From positions 1,116,001 to 1,180,000 of the forward strand of contig CM065181.1 in assembly GCA_033026295.1 (NCBI GenBank): a stretch of 64,000 bases of DNA. The letters are read 5' to 3'. The stretch comes from Channa striata. Taxonomy: Eukaryota; Chordata; Actinopteri; Anabantiformes; Channidae. Under the pieces are notes generated by a model, which saw nothing but the letters and a program-made list of their open reading frames with translations, did no database searches and had not been told where the DNA came from. Of this stretch, positions 50,340 through 63,132 are shown piece by piece. The translations under genes were made by a program, and so were the position numbers. Position 1 is the first letter of the stretch. Each line of letters opens with the position of its first letter.

Positions 50340-50975
50340 GATGTGTCGTTCGTGAGTGATTCGTTCTAATGGGAACTAATCTTTCATATGACTTGGAGTA
50401 ACGAGTCCTCTCAGTGAACGATTCGTTCATTTTCGGGCAGTACCTTCTCTCGCCACATGGCAGCAGCTGCATAAGCTCGGTCAGCAGGACAGGAAACAGA
50501 AGTGATTCGTTCACGTCTCACTGAGCTGTGCGTCCGTCCTCGGGTCGTTATTTTGTCACTTGACAGCCTGGCCACTCTGGCTCTGTGGCAAGCAGCAAGC
50601 ACTACAGATCTCTCAGGAGTCGTTCATACAGCTCGTTATGGATCTTGCTTTCGTTCATATGTCACGTGACAGCCACTGTTAATCGGCAATGGCAGGAATG
50701 ATGCGGGACACAAGTCACTCTATAGTGGTGTGTATTTGCTCTGCTAGGTTTTCACATGGTTTGAATTGCTCGTGGCATTTTGTGTATTATAATATGTCAG
50801 CTGAAGCAAACCATGTTGTCTTCAGTATATAGTGTTTAAGAACCGATTCCCTTTTTACAGCGCCCACAAGAGGGCTACAGCGCCACGTGGTGTAAAATTA
50901 ACGAAATGATTCGTTCAATTTACTGTTCAAGAGTTAAAGTCCGAGTCAGTCAAAAGAGCCCAATTTCCCATCTCT
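50340..50975. repeat. Fish repeat with clustered GATTCGTTC motifs
   Basis: The word GATTCGTTC or its shorter form TCGTTCAT recurs near 50,358, 50,420, 50,503, 50,619, 50,651 and 50,907. The block ends in GAGTCAGTCAAAAGAGCCC and TTTCCCATCTCTAC, as in a dispersed hAT-like repeat type common in fish. No reading frame is convincing. It lies directly upstream of the asns promoter and contains GTCACGTGAC at 50,661-50,670 and a CTCF-like word at 50,864-50,875. Confidence 0.5.
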
Positions 50976-53761
50976 ACCGACTTTTACATGGTCTTCTTCT
51001 ACTGCTGCTGCTGCTTCTTCTTTCTCTGCGATATTTCGTGGTGCAGTCCCCACTAGGGCCATCACTGCCCTCTACAGGACAGGAATTCGCCAGTACAGTT
51101 AGATTCCTCTGTAATGCAGATACTGAATTACTGCTAATGTGATCAGATACTGGCTCCCCTTTTGCCAAAGAAAGATTTACCAGAAAAAAACTTATGTCCC
51201 TAGATCTGACCATCTTTTTTATAACTAAACTAAATAATAAGTATTGAACTAAACTCAAGATACTTATTACATTCTATGAGAACTTGCTTTATGGTGAAGG
51301 GATCAAAGTCCTACAACCCAGTTTTTGATTTTCCCCATCTTAAAGACATCAAAGCTGCTGCTTAGTCAGAGCAAATAATGACTTTCCTGGTCTTGTGTCC
51401 TCAGATCACCAGAATATGGCTAAAAATTCTGTTGTAAAAACAGAGATACGAAACGTGTGTGTCCTGCTTTTCTACTTTCTGGAGTCCTAGAACCAGAAAG
51501 TAGTTCATAGTTCTGTTGAGACAATGCTCTATGTGGACCAATTGTACTACTATCTTCATCTTGTGCAAATGTAAAATTAATGTCTGCTTATGACGTTACC
51601 TAAAAAAGAAGAATTCCTGTGTGACTGATTTGCTGTTGTCTTGCTGTTATGACTTATCCATCCTGTTTTGTTCTCTCATTTATTTTCCTTTCTAAAAAGT
51701 GCAGTTTGTCATGAGGTTCCATGACTTTGTTCACACACGGCATTGGAAAACAAAATAAATTTGAAATACCTTCTTAAAAATGTGTGTTTTATGGAACTTG
51801 TATATGAAATGAATGGGTAAGACTACAACTAGTGTATAAAACATAGTTCAAGAACATTTCTACACTCCTCTCCTTTCCCATACCTTAACATGCAGGTGAC
51901 TTTGAGCACACTCACATACATGCACGCACCTACAGACACACATTATGCCCCTTTTTGGCTTCCATGGCAACCAACATGGTTACATCTCAACAATATAATT
52001 GTTCAGGTTGACTGAGCATCTATAACTATAACTTTGAGATGAGTGGATGTGTACAATCACAGATAAGTGGTTTTCTGTAAGAGTAAGACTCTGCTTTGGC
52101 CAATCTTGTTCAGAGACAGAGGCTTCGAGTTTTGCTTCCATCTCGAAGGAATCAGACTTCTGTCCAGCATCTCAAATATTAGACAGGTCTGTCCCTATGG
52201 TCAAATTACTTGAAGAATTTCAACACGTCAATGTGGTCTGGATTTAGGACACTAATGAATTTTACCAGTGACACTGCACAGACAAGAGGAGAAAATGTAA
52301 AACTAGGCTAAACTGAGATGAATCAGCAATTCATGGTCCAGATCCTGATCCTACAAAACCTAAGCATCATAGCAGAAGGAGGTCTGCCTCCTTCTCAGTC
52401 TCCTCGATATTATCAGTGTCGTCCTTAAAGAACAGCCACCGTCTGCTTTCGAGCTAGGTATATGTGAAGAACACATTTAGTCAGTTAATTTCAGTGTGTG
52501 ATGTTCCTTCACAGGAAGACAGCTAAACCCTGAGCTGTGGCTAACCAATGTCACAAAGAAAAATGTATCAAATGATGATTATGTTCCGAATCTATGTCTC
52601 TGGGAAAACAAATATTTGATAATGAGATGTGAGAACAAAACCAACACTGGTCTGTCTTACCTAATGCAGTGCAGTAATCTGAACTCGTCCATGATGACAT
52701 TTTTCAAAAGTCAAAGATTTTCAGTTTTTTTTTCAATTGCTGAAACTGAATCTTCAAGTTCAAATCTTCTTCACATCACAAAATATGTCTGTCTCCTCTA
52801 AACGACTGTCTCAAAAGTTTCTTAAAGGTGAAATGTTCAAAATGCACCAGGGTTCTGTTTCTTACATAATTTTTAGTACTTTAATTCACTAGAAGAAATA
52901 GGAGGGACGTAAATCAGCTTTGAGACATGGGCCAACATGGGCCATTTTTTTCTTTGGAAAAGAGAATTATTAACACTACAGCCACTATTGAGCAAAGTGT
53001 GGGCCTATATAGGCAGTACATAATTTCTATTTTGCAACACTGAGAAAAGTCTGAATCATGTCTGTGTTGAAGCACTAGTGCTTTGGCAATTTTAGTATGA
53101 GCAAAAAAATTAGTTTTATGGCTAATTTAAATTAAATACACAGCTTTAAAGTAATTATTTTCAACATGTAAATGAACTCTTTCATTCAAACACCAATATA
53201 TGTTTCTGAGAAGGTTTAAACAACTTAGGATCAATTAAGTTTATTAATAAGATCATATCAAACTGTTTTTAGCCACTTACTGAATTTTCCTTTCTTAGTA
53301 ACAACAGCAGGTTTTTACCAAATGTGAGTGCCCTTGGACATGTGTAGTAAAAAACATTAGTAATTCCCTACAGAGAAATGAAGAGAAGTGTCTCTGATAA
53401 GCTCTGGTGGACTTTCCAACAGTGAGCATATGTGTTGGTGTAACAACCAAGAGAATTTATATTTGAAATGAGTGATGCTGCAATTTAAACCGACTAGAGT
53501 AGGCTAATGAGCTGCTTTGTTGATTCCTGCGGTTGACCTGTAATAACTATAATGAAGCAGGAGGTGCTCAGTGAACATTTCATATTTTTAATGTTAAGTT
53601 TGTTCAGTCATTTGAGGAGGTTTTGTTTTCTTTTAAAATGTTCATTTGTAATAACAGATTCGAAATCATTTCATCAGTACACTGACTTAACCACACTGGG
53701 TATTGGCAGATTTTAAAATATCCTTTTTAAACCAGTGCAAATTACACATGATCCTGTAACC
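50976..53761. other. Gene-free DNA between asns and anln
   Basis: No exon or classifiable repeat is recognised. A CTTCTTCTACTGCTGCTGCT low-complexity run lies near 50,992-51,020, followed by CCACTAGGGCCATCACTGCC-CTCTACAGGA. The stretch 52,380-52,435 is CCTCCTTCTCAG-rich but has no exon signals. Confidence 0.4.
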
Positions 53762-53945
53762 AGTGGCCTGGTAGCTCAATGGGTAGAGATGCTGTAGGGC
53801 AAAACAGACAATCAAATCCTGGTGCGGGATCCCAGCCTACCTGCAATCCCCAGCCTCCCCCAGGTGCCCATGGCAGCTCACTGCTCCCCCCAGAGGGATA
53901 GGCCAAATGCAGAGGACAAGTTTCACTGTAACTTATATGTGCTTT
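53762..53945 (+). repeat. tRNA-derived SINE
   Basis: The head GGCCTGGTAGCTCAATGGGT with AGAGATGCTG has an A box. CAAATCCTGGTGCGGGATCC follows in the place of a B box. The body (GGTGCCCATGGCAGCTCACT, CAGAGGGATAGGCCAAATGC, AGAGGACAAGTTTCACTGTA) is shared with the copies at 8480 and 8785. This is the best preserved of the three. It cannot fold as a complete tRNA. Confidence 0.65.
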
Positions 53946-54169
53946 TTTTTAGATTATCTGCTCAGTCTTTATTAAAAGAAACCCATCTATCTATTATCCC
54001 CCGATTATTGTGCTTTGCTTGTGGTGGCAGCAAGCTCAGTGATGTTTTCCAGATATCCAGCAACAATTTCCAGCTCCTACAGAAGAATTTCAAAGGAATC
54101 CCTGAGCTTCTCCCTCACTCTGGCCCTGTCTTCAGGTGTCTGAGTCTTTGGAAATATGTGTCTTCCAGT

Positions 54170-54437
54170 CTTGTTGCGCTTTTCTTTTCTCTCTCTACTT
54201 TCCACTCACCCCAACCAGTCAAGGCAGACAGCCACCCATGCTGAGTCTGGTTCTGCTGGAGGATTTCTCCTTGAAAGGGAGTATTTCCTCTCCACAGTTG
54301 TCTATAGCTGCTCATGGAGGATTTGTTGGGTTTCTCTAAATGTTTGTGTAGTCTTAACTTTATTATGTAAAGTGCCTTGAGGATGACTTTTTGTAAATTG
54401 GTGCTATATAAATAAAGTTGAATTGAATTGAATTTGT
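54170..54437 (+). mobile_element. L2 3'-UTR fragment with TTGAA tail
   Basis: Matches the first L2 copy from about 17,870 to its end: CTTTTCTTTTCTCTCTCTAC, CTGGTTCTGCTGGAGGATTT, GATTTGTTGGGTTTCTCTAA, TGTAAATTGGTGCTATATAA, then AATAAAG and TTGAA units. It is a strongly 5'-truncated copy of the same L2 family. The bases just before it (53,995-54,168) do not match the L2 and are unidentified. Confidence 0.8.
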
Positions 54438-56870
54438 CTCTCTCTTCACTTTATTACTGCAAGAGTCCACCCTACACCTTGCAAAATGGTACTGGATCAT
54501 TATAAGCCATGCAGCAACACCACGAACACATCATTGTTTTATGATTGTGTCTGTCATGGGGCTAGCCCGTGACCTGTAGAGAGTAGGTGCAGATGTGATA
54601 TCATACTAATCACCAATTCTATTTATTTTACCATCTAGCCGGAGTAGAGTTGTTGATTTATTTGCATAGACAATGCACCCTGTTCTCACATCCTCCAAAA
54701 GCCAATGTTTCTTTGATACTTACCCAGTGTTGTGTATGCTCCACTCCACCTGCCAATAGGTCCGAGGTCACAATATCAAACAGGAAGTGTGATGGGTGAA
54801 AGGTTTTTATAGCAGGGGTGAATTGGGTTGTACCATCCAGGTAGGAAGTAAAGGGGAGTTCTATGATTGTGTGAGGAAACTGTCTTAAAAGTACCCATGA
54901 TAACATTTTATGTTAACCTTCCTATGTGGGGTAAAATAGAATAATATATTTAACACATTTATATTGTTTCGAACGAAGAGATCTTATAGTGTGTCTTAAT
55001 TGGTTGTTGATCAGTAATGGTTTGTCTTCATAGGAGGGGCCTCAGGTATATAAGGCCTGAGGTGGAAGCTCCTGGGGGATTTTGTTCATTGCAGTTCAGA
55101 TGGGGATCTGATTAGCAATGAGCCTAGCATAGTTTTTCTTTGTTTATTTTTCATTTTATTATTTATTTTGTCCAGTTTGAGTTTATTTTGTTTCATTTTT
55201 GTATATAGTTTTTCCCACTTATGCCTCTCTGCGTCTGTATCTTCCACCACTCGGCTAACCCTCACAGTGTCCATGAGCACTCATGGTTTTAAAACTTACA
55301 ATGTCTTCTATACCCATTCAACCATTAACACTTACCCTTCTTACACAAACTGACAATGAATGAAGTTTCAGCAATCATACATAAACAAGATAATAATTTT
55401 GAGATTAATAAATTATCTAACCTTTACTCCCAAAATAGTTTTCTAATATAACCTAGTCTTTTCTGCCTATTATTGCATATTTTAAGTCAGTTCTCCGAAA
55501 GAAGCACATCCAAAGTTGTACACCTACCTATATGGCCTTTCTGCTTTTTGTCTTAGTGTTGTCATTTTCATCAGATCAAGTTTACACAGCTTACGCTTTC
55601 CTGTTGATTTTATTAATAATTCATTTAGAATACAATTTTATTCTGATCAGGCTAATGTGTTCAAACTGACGGGTTTACATGACTTTTTATTCTTAGTAGG
55701 CTTTAAATCTATCAGTGGAACATTTCTGTTTATGTAAACACAACATTTTCTAGTACCTGAAATACCCTTCAATACATAAGTGCATCTCATAAAAAAGAAA
55801 AGAAAGCATAAGCAACAGTCTCTGTTACTGCCAAGCAGTAATTTATTGAAATATCAGTACACCTGAGCTAGTGAAGATATTGATAACAGATAAACATATT
55901 ATTCCTGCTTAGTCCTTTTGTGCATGTGTGTAGGAAAGCACACAAAAACAAATTTAGTTATATTTGTAATTCTCAACATGGTGAAAAGCATTGCTTTTAG
56001 CATTTCCACACACACCTTCAATCACTTAGTGAAGTGTCATTGTTGCCTTAATTTTTTCCCCTAAAGCATTGACAACTTTATTTTAGCACTATTAAATGCC
56101 CTGAATAATTAGTCAACGACATAGAGTACAAATGTGAGGGAATTCTTATTAAAAATGTATCAGGTGCTTCAGGATGTCATGGGACTATTTATGATTGCTG
56201 CACCCTAAAATGCTTAATTTTGCAAATGCTTAATTTTGCAAATGCTTTTCTAACAAAAAAAAAAATATATAATACAAGTTGCAATATTTTTATGTAGTTC
56301 GAATTGGAATTTCACAGGGAACTGGATGGCTTAACTGTTGCAATTGCAGCATCACAAATACCTGGACATACTGAGGTCATTGTGTTGAAGCCCCATTACT
56401 TTAAATAGAAATAATATGAATATTGGCCTTAAATTAGTGTTTGATAGGCTCTAGCATAGAATATGAAGAAGACCTAAGCCCTGGTTAAGCGATTACGTTA
56501 ACTTTGACACCAGTCTCCATATAAAGTGAAAGCTATAGTTTAAATGGAATTAAACCACAAACGTATAAATCAGTGCATGCCAAAGAAGAAAAACACGTGG
56601 AAGTTGGTTATAAAAGCTAATACTTGAGGTAAAACCCCAACTGTTATGCAGGATAGAGGAGCATTCACTGAAGCTTCAAAAAAATGTATATATTTTGATT
56701 TCACCACTGAAACCAAATAAACTTAAAGCTATGCATCATGCATGTAATTACTGACATTAGCACAAAATGTGGCAACAATAGCAAAAAACCAAGTATCAAA
56801 CCATTCCTTAAACATGTTAAACTAGTGAAAAACTTTAAGTCCAAATACTGTATTGAAATGTATCAAATGT
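54438..56870. other. Gene-free DNA downstream of anln
   Basis: No exon is recognised. A TATA-like word inside an inverted repeat (CCTCAGG at 55,040-55,046, TATATAA, CCTGAGG at 55,056-55,062) is followed by T-rich DNA, a layout seen in some repeat promoters. A 16-bp tandem repeat (AATGCTTAATTTTGCA, about 2.5 copies) lies at 56,209-56,248. Confidence 0.45.
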
Positions 56871-56875
56871 ATGGC

Positions 56876-56881
56876 TTTATT
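56876..56881 (-). terminator. Polyadenylation signal of anln
   Basis: TTTATT on the + strand reads AATAAA on the - strand, about 150 nt after the anillin stop codon. Confidence 0.6.
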
Positions 56882-57031
56882 TACTTTTCTCTGATCCACA
56901 ACTTACTTTAACCCCCATAAAATATCCTGTAAAAGTAATTCTTTTCATTCTCTATTGCACATAATAATTGCATTTGTCACCAATAATGACAGTTCAAAAG
57001 ATAAAACGATGGTTGTGACAAAGTGAAACCA

Positions 57032-60000
57032 TTACAGTGGCTTGCAACAGGCATCTGGTTGCCACATACGGAGATCCATCAGAATCTGGCTCAGTTTCTT
57101 CATCCACAGATTCCTCTCATCCTTGGTGTCAGCACTCAGCCAGTTTCTGCACAAAATAATGTGTTCAGCTTACCTTCAGAAACACTGGTTTTATTTTAGA
57201 AGATGTGAAAATATGAAAAATGGATACTCACTTAGTGACACACATAGTATTCTTGCACTGACTGACCAGGGTCTCTTTGTCATCATCTCTTTGTGGTCTG
57301 ACTGTGATTAACTCAAATGTGTTTGGTCTGGCACAAAACTCTCTGTTGGCTGGTTCCACTTTTTTGCTGGTGCAGTTGGCCAAATTGATGCGGCCAATCG
57401 GATTCTGATAGAACAACAACAACTAAGGGTTAACACAGATAAGACTCCAAACATCAGGTGTCAGAAGAACTGACTCTACATAAAGTATCCAGTGTGTAAT
57501 TATTTACTAACACAACATCACATAATATCCTAAATAAAACAGCTGTGAAATCACAGTTACCTTGCGCTTCTCATCATCTGGGTAGGTCCAGTAGGAGATG
57601 CAGTATCCTGATAGAACACACCACCTCCTGTGCCAGGCCCCAAATCCACTTACATCTTCAAACATTGTCTGGAGTAAAACATGTGAATTGCAGCAAAACT
57701 TTACTGACAAACACCAGCAAACCACTGCCTACCTCAGCATTAGTCTGTGTCGTCACACTCACCAAAAAGCCCCTCTCTTCCACCTTTGAGGCAACTTCAC
57801 ACTGCATCTTGAGGTAGATGTGACCCTCCACTGGGCACAAGAATGGCACCTTGAATTTAGAGCAGAATTTGAAAGAAAACTTCAACCATTATTCTCACAA
57901 AACATGCTCAGTTTACAAACTGGGGTTAAAGGACTAAAAGCAAAGCCTTCTTGTACAATAGTTAATAATGGCTGCTGACATACATAGAGAAATGAAAATC
58001 AATTTCCTTTCCCAAGGAGAACAGATTTTATTATGAAATGATGACATTGCCAATGTCAGTGTAATGTTAATGTAGGTGTGCACTGTTATGCTGTTTCCTA
58101 TGACCCTTCCCCACAAAAACCAAAAGAAATAACAGGCAATACAGCAGATAGTAACCTTTGTATGAAACATGCCACTGAGTAGTTCTCTTGCACTGCCTTC
58201 ATATTTGATCTAAAAAAAAAAAAAAACCATACCATGCCAGGTAAATGAATTGACAAACAGAGCATAATGTCCCACGAGAATGTTCAAGACTACTGAGGGT
58301 CTGTGAAAAGCCTATACAGATAATGTACATGACTATATACATTGTCATACATAATACAGCATGGCAAGGATAGTATCTGCAGATAAAGGGCAGCCACATA
58401 CGCAAAACAGAAGAAGCATGAATGTGGAAATAGACAAAGTATTTGAAAAGGTAACATTAACAGTTCCCATACCTTCTCTAATGGAAATTTGTTTTTCCCA
58501 ATAGAGGCAAGAGTCAGCTTGTGTGATCCAACCAGGACAAAGTTACTGGTTCGAATAGCACGGGGGCCTCCTGGACTGGCTACTACTAATAGAAAAACAG
58601 CCAAAATAATTATAACCGTGCTCAGGAGTATTAGTCAGTAAGGTACAACATACATATCATCAAAAACAATTACACAGTTAAAACAATTTCTTAACATAAC
58701 TGCTGCCCTAAACTAGACTGGAATGAAATACCTCTATGCTTGCATGGCCCTGAAGAGAGAAGCAAAAGGCTTCATTTACATTTGATTTATTAATACAATA
58801 TCTTGTTTATAGGTGATTTTACATTTGGACATACCTGGTGTCTGTCCACTTTTCTGCAAGACAAAAGACAGAAAGGAATATTAAGAAAACTGTAATTCTT
58901 TCATAAGTGTTTAACAGCAGAGAACAATGTTTAAAACTTACTGTGATAGCAAGGAATCTCTTTGGAGTGATAGCCTATAAAGATAATAGTAAAAATTATA
59001 TTTCTGTTTTAGATGTCATTCCTAATCCAGCAACCAGTGCAGATAGATTATTAGACAGTAGTGACAGACTCCATCTTCCCTTGCAGTGCACACCCACTAA
59101 CAAGTGATAAATCTGACAAACTCTTCATACCGACATACACAAACTGTGGGCTTCAAGAACCTGTCTCCAGGTTATCTGGACACACACACACACTTACTTT
59201 TAGTTGTTGAAAAATTGGAAACAAAAATGAATAACAAAAAAACAAAAAAAATGGATGTTTACCTTTGATTTGCTTGGTTTCTTCTTGTCACTGGAGATCT
59301 CACGTTTCTGTACCTAAAAGTGTCAGTCAACACACAAGATTGTAATGTGTTTGTAGGAAGTACTTCTAGTTCCTTGCTCAATACCAAAAACAGTAATGTT
59401 TAGCAGGTATCCAAAACACATTTAGTATGGAACAAAATTAAAAGTAAGGGAAAATGCTATAGAAGAAAAGAAGGTTATGGCTTCAGCAATCCAGCATAGA
59501 AGAAAGGAATGTTAAACCCCTATTTGTGATTGAAACAGTACATGAATTCATAAAAGCATTTTATTAATCCCCCAAAGCAACCACAAATTCAAAAAAGGGG
59601 ATCATCCTTCAAAAATAATAGTATCGACTTACTGTGAGCTTAAGCATCTCAGAATAGTGTCTTCGGCTGTGTTTTTATTCAGTTACATAATTTAACTATT
59701 TCAGAATTTAGGGATTATGTTTTTGTTATCCTATTAACCTTACCATATATTTTTAGTCAATTCACAAATGTGGAGCAGTACTATTGACATCTATTCTGAA
59801 GTCAAACTCAGAACAGCACTGACAAATATACAGAGGCTTTCACAAGATGTTGAACTTTCTAACATTTTTACCTTTCTAAAGAATTGTGCTTAAACATTAT
59901 GTTTTGAAGCTGCTTAATTATTATTATTACTACATGACTATAACCTGAAGCACTAGGTAAAGTGTAGCAGAGGAGCACAAGTAATTACTATGTAAAGCAG

Positions 60001-63000
60001 AACAGACGAATTACAAGCCTCATGTCCGAGCTTTAAGGAAGTTCATCTCAATGCAACTACTACTAATTATCCTAGTTTATTACATATCTTAAAGCTGACC
60101 AGATTCTTTTGGGTCTGTCTGTTTGACAGTAGTCCACAGTCTGTCCCACCACTCCCTTTGCCAGGAGACTGTAGGCCCAGCAGAAAGCCACAGAGATATT
60201 TTCAATTATTAATATTTGAAAGGATTCTATATTCACATATTTTTAACAATTATAAAATATAAAATTTGCTTTAAAATATGTGTCTCTTATTTGCTAATAC
60301 AAGACTGTATTTTTATCATGCTAAAGAAAGAAAGGAGAGAAATCAAACATGATAATGACAAAACTACAATGGAACAAAACAGCTGCTACTTTGAGAATTT
60401 CAACAAATAATAGCCTATAAGCAGCAGCACATCTAGTTATAAGAGGAGATGGTTGAGAGCATTGCAGTAGCTGGAGTGAGTGAGTGAGTGAGTGAGTGAG
60501 TGAGTGAGTGAGTGAGTGAGTGTGTGTTTGAGAGAGAGAGTAAGTGAGAAAATATTGACGATTTCTGGCTTGTTCACTTTAAAGAAAACTAGAGGAAAAG
60601 TCAGTGTCATTATATTGTAGACACCCACCAGGCAGTAGACCTCAACATCAATTTCAAAGTCACTGGAGATGTCAGATCTGGAAAGAAAGTATTGCTTGTC
60701 AATATTTGACAATCATTATACACTGTCAATCATGGTGTACCAGCATAGGATCTGATGAAATCTGTTATTAGATTCATTTTATTCACTTGGCAAGGTCATT
60801 CACGTTTGACCTTTAGCATGTTAAACATACACTAAACCTTTGCCTTTACTGGACAGATAAAAGTAAAAACCAGTTAGAATATATGATGCTAACGATGCGG
60901 AATGGCAAGCAAGAAAGGTCCCCAGCTGGACTCACACCTGGGGTGTTGGGCTATAAGCACTTGGCTATTAGAGCTCTACTACTAACTTTGTTAACAAAAA
61001 ACCCCTGCCCAATAATCAAACAGAGTGGATTATTTTGTATGCAGTAGTATGACTTACATGGTAAATTTGGTGGGAAAGGTGAGTGTGTCTCCACTCAGGC
61101 CACGATGTGTGCTGGCTAGTGGCGTGGCCAGAGTATTCTCAGCTCCAGCCCGAATCATGATGAAGAAAGAATGTTTGGTGGACTCTGAAATAATTTAAAG
61201 ACAGAAAAACAAAAGGCTATTTGTCATTAAATCCATCTACTAGAAGCTCAGTCCCTTAATATTATCTAATTAATGTCCAGAAACAACAGCCCTCTGAGGC
61301 TATGACCAAGAACCAAGACAATAAAAGGGATGCAGTTTTTATTTCTTTAATTCTTAACACTGATAACAGTCAAAATAAAAGCCCACATTAAAAGATACAG
61401 CAAGAAGATAGAAAATTTGATCTAGCTAGATGCATCTGTAAATGTGTTGCCCTGCCCTGTTGGGCACCAGAAAATGTACATCTTCAGTAGTCAGCATTAC
61501 TAATATACGCAGTGATTGTACTGGGTGACATGTTACTTCACATGTTAAATCACTGAATGGTAGTTAAATGTATTTTATTCCTACCTGGCTTGTTGGCAGT
61601 AGAGCAAACAAAGTCTGCCTTAAGAGGCAGGCGTAGCTCCTGCAGGGTAATGGAGCCCTTGGAGGCAGACATGCTGGTGGTTTCTGGGGCTGTAGGGGTC
61701 TTTTTCTGTCCTCTTGGATCTCCTTTCACACGTTCAAGCTCTGCCTTCAGTGCCTCTCTCTTTTCCGCTGTATCAAAATTTTAAAATCTGTTCAAACTGT
61801 TTCAAAATATATTCAAAGGGCAATTCATATGCTCTCATCTCTTTAACTTTGGTGCAGCACCAGTACAATTAACGGTCGAGAAAGACTGGTTCAGAGCGAC
61901 GAGTACATTATATCAGCATTGTAATCAAAGTATGTCTCAGCAAGAAATATATTCTTAGGCAGCACTGCTCTTTACCGTAAAGGGTAATATAAATGCACAT
62001 TCAAATTTGCACTTATGTGTGTTAAATCAAGAACCAAGAGAATCGTGATGCAATAACAACCATTTTAATGTTTAAATACACTTGCATGAAGGATAAAATA
62101 TTGAGGATTACTGTTCAAAATATCCGTTTTTTTGTTTATATTTCTTCTACTCTCGACAGTTTAACCATCCACAAATCAATATAAAAAGGCCCAGATATTT
62201 AAAAAAGAAAATACAATATCAACACAATGTCATGAAGTTGACAGAATCTTAAAAATACTTTGTAATGCTGGGTGGTATGGCCCAAAATTTGTTTCAGTTT
62301 GCCAACATATTCTAGTTGTTATCAGAAATATATACTTGTCAAAATGGCGCACCTTAACAGGACACTTTTGAAGATACTCTGGAAAAGAGTACAAAAATTT
62401 TCCAATGTGATGGATACAAGCATACCTAGCCTCAAGCTCAATTTAAAACTGTCCATCAAATCTACAATGAAGGTCTCATGTAGCCACAGACCCTTATTTT
62501 GAAGCCCCCAGTAATATTGAGGATTGCTGCTGCACTCAGTTCTCCTGCCCTAAACAATTTAGTGGTTTTTACCTCCAACGTGTTCACTCTTTCTTGCCTT
62601 GCAGTAATTACAATAAAAGTAACTGTACAACATCTGTAAGCTTCAACTCAACATTATCAGCTCAGTTTCAGTCACTATTGCTTGTGGAGCACCAAAACTC
62701 ACCACAGTAGCTCAGAAACTCAACAAGGTTGCACAGAAACTCCACCACCATCTACCAGTTTGGCGGTTTTACTGCAGCGTGACAGACACACCAGCACACA
62801 AGTAATATTGCTCACAGTTGGAATAGCCTCTGCATATATTCAGTGCAGATCAACACTCAAGTTTGAATCCTCTTTAAAACTCACTTGCCACCAGTAGCAG
62901 CCTCTCTGCCTCAGCTTCCACCTGGGATCCTTTGCCATGCTCCTCATCTGTGCAGCAGTTGAGTGCCTGACTTGCCTGATGAATAACTGTCTGCTGCAGA

Positions 63001-63020
63001 TTCATCTCATTCGTCAGAAT
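57032..63020 (-). CDS. anln: Anillin, C-terminal part (gene continues past right edge)
   Basis: Scaffold of the cytokinetic ring that binds actin, myosin, RhoA, septins and the membrane. Thirteen exons (- strand): 63,020-62,885; 61,767-61,585; 61,184-61,058; 60,677-60,629; 59,313-59,263; 58,974-58,942; 58,853-58,835; 58,749-58,732; 58,585-58,473; 57,849-57,763; 57,668-57,561; 57,404-57,232; 57,146-57,032. All phases agree and give the last 403 aa. The first exon encodes LQQTVIHQASQALNCC and EAEAERLLL, the helical part of the anillin homology region. Later come KADFVCST, SSDFEIDVEVYCL and ASPGGPRAIRTSNFVLVGS. The last four exons form the PH domain: VEERGFL, FEDVSGFGAWHRRWCVLSG, NPIGRINLANCTS, KNWLSADTKDERNLWM, ending in DACCKPL and a stop. 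Family, order and C-terminal end match human ANLN. Fish have more than one anillin gene, and which one this is cannot be told here. Confidence 0.93.
60474..60524. repeat. TGAG tetranucleotide microsatellite
   Basis: About twelve TGAG units followed by TGTGTGTTTGAGAGAGAGAG, in the anillin intron between the 49-nt and 51-nt exons, about 105 bp past the donor site of the former. Confidence 0.9.
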
Positions 63021-63132
63021 CTACAGAAACACAGTAACTTCGTGCAGTGAGAAACAGGCCTCCACAGTTATGGGAAATAAAAACTTGCATTGTGATACTC
63101 TATATAAAAAAACTTTTTTTGCTTGTTTGTTC

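Noticed and set aside
53764..53835. Possible tRNA gene (GGTAGCTCAATGGGTAGAGA)
   Set aside because: The acceptor and T stems do not pair, and a shared SINE body follows.
53995..54168. Possible exon or LINE coding piece (GTGGTGGCAGCAAGCTCAGT to CTGGCCCTGTCTTCAGG)
   Set aside because: It resembles repeat DNA joined to the L2 3' UTR, but I could not match it to a family or find splice sites.
55021..55300. Solo LTR with TATA box and T-rich U5
   Set aside because: The TATA word in an inverted repeat is suggestive, but no TG...CA ends or flanking duplication could be found.
60480..60712. 91-codon frame with LTHSLTHSLTHS repeats as a protein repeat
   Set aside because: This is the TGAG microsatellite read on the - strand; only 60,677-60,629 is a real anillin exon.
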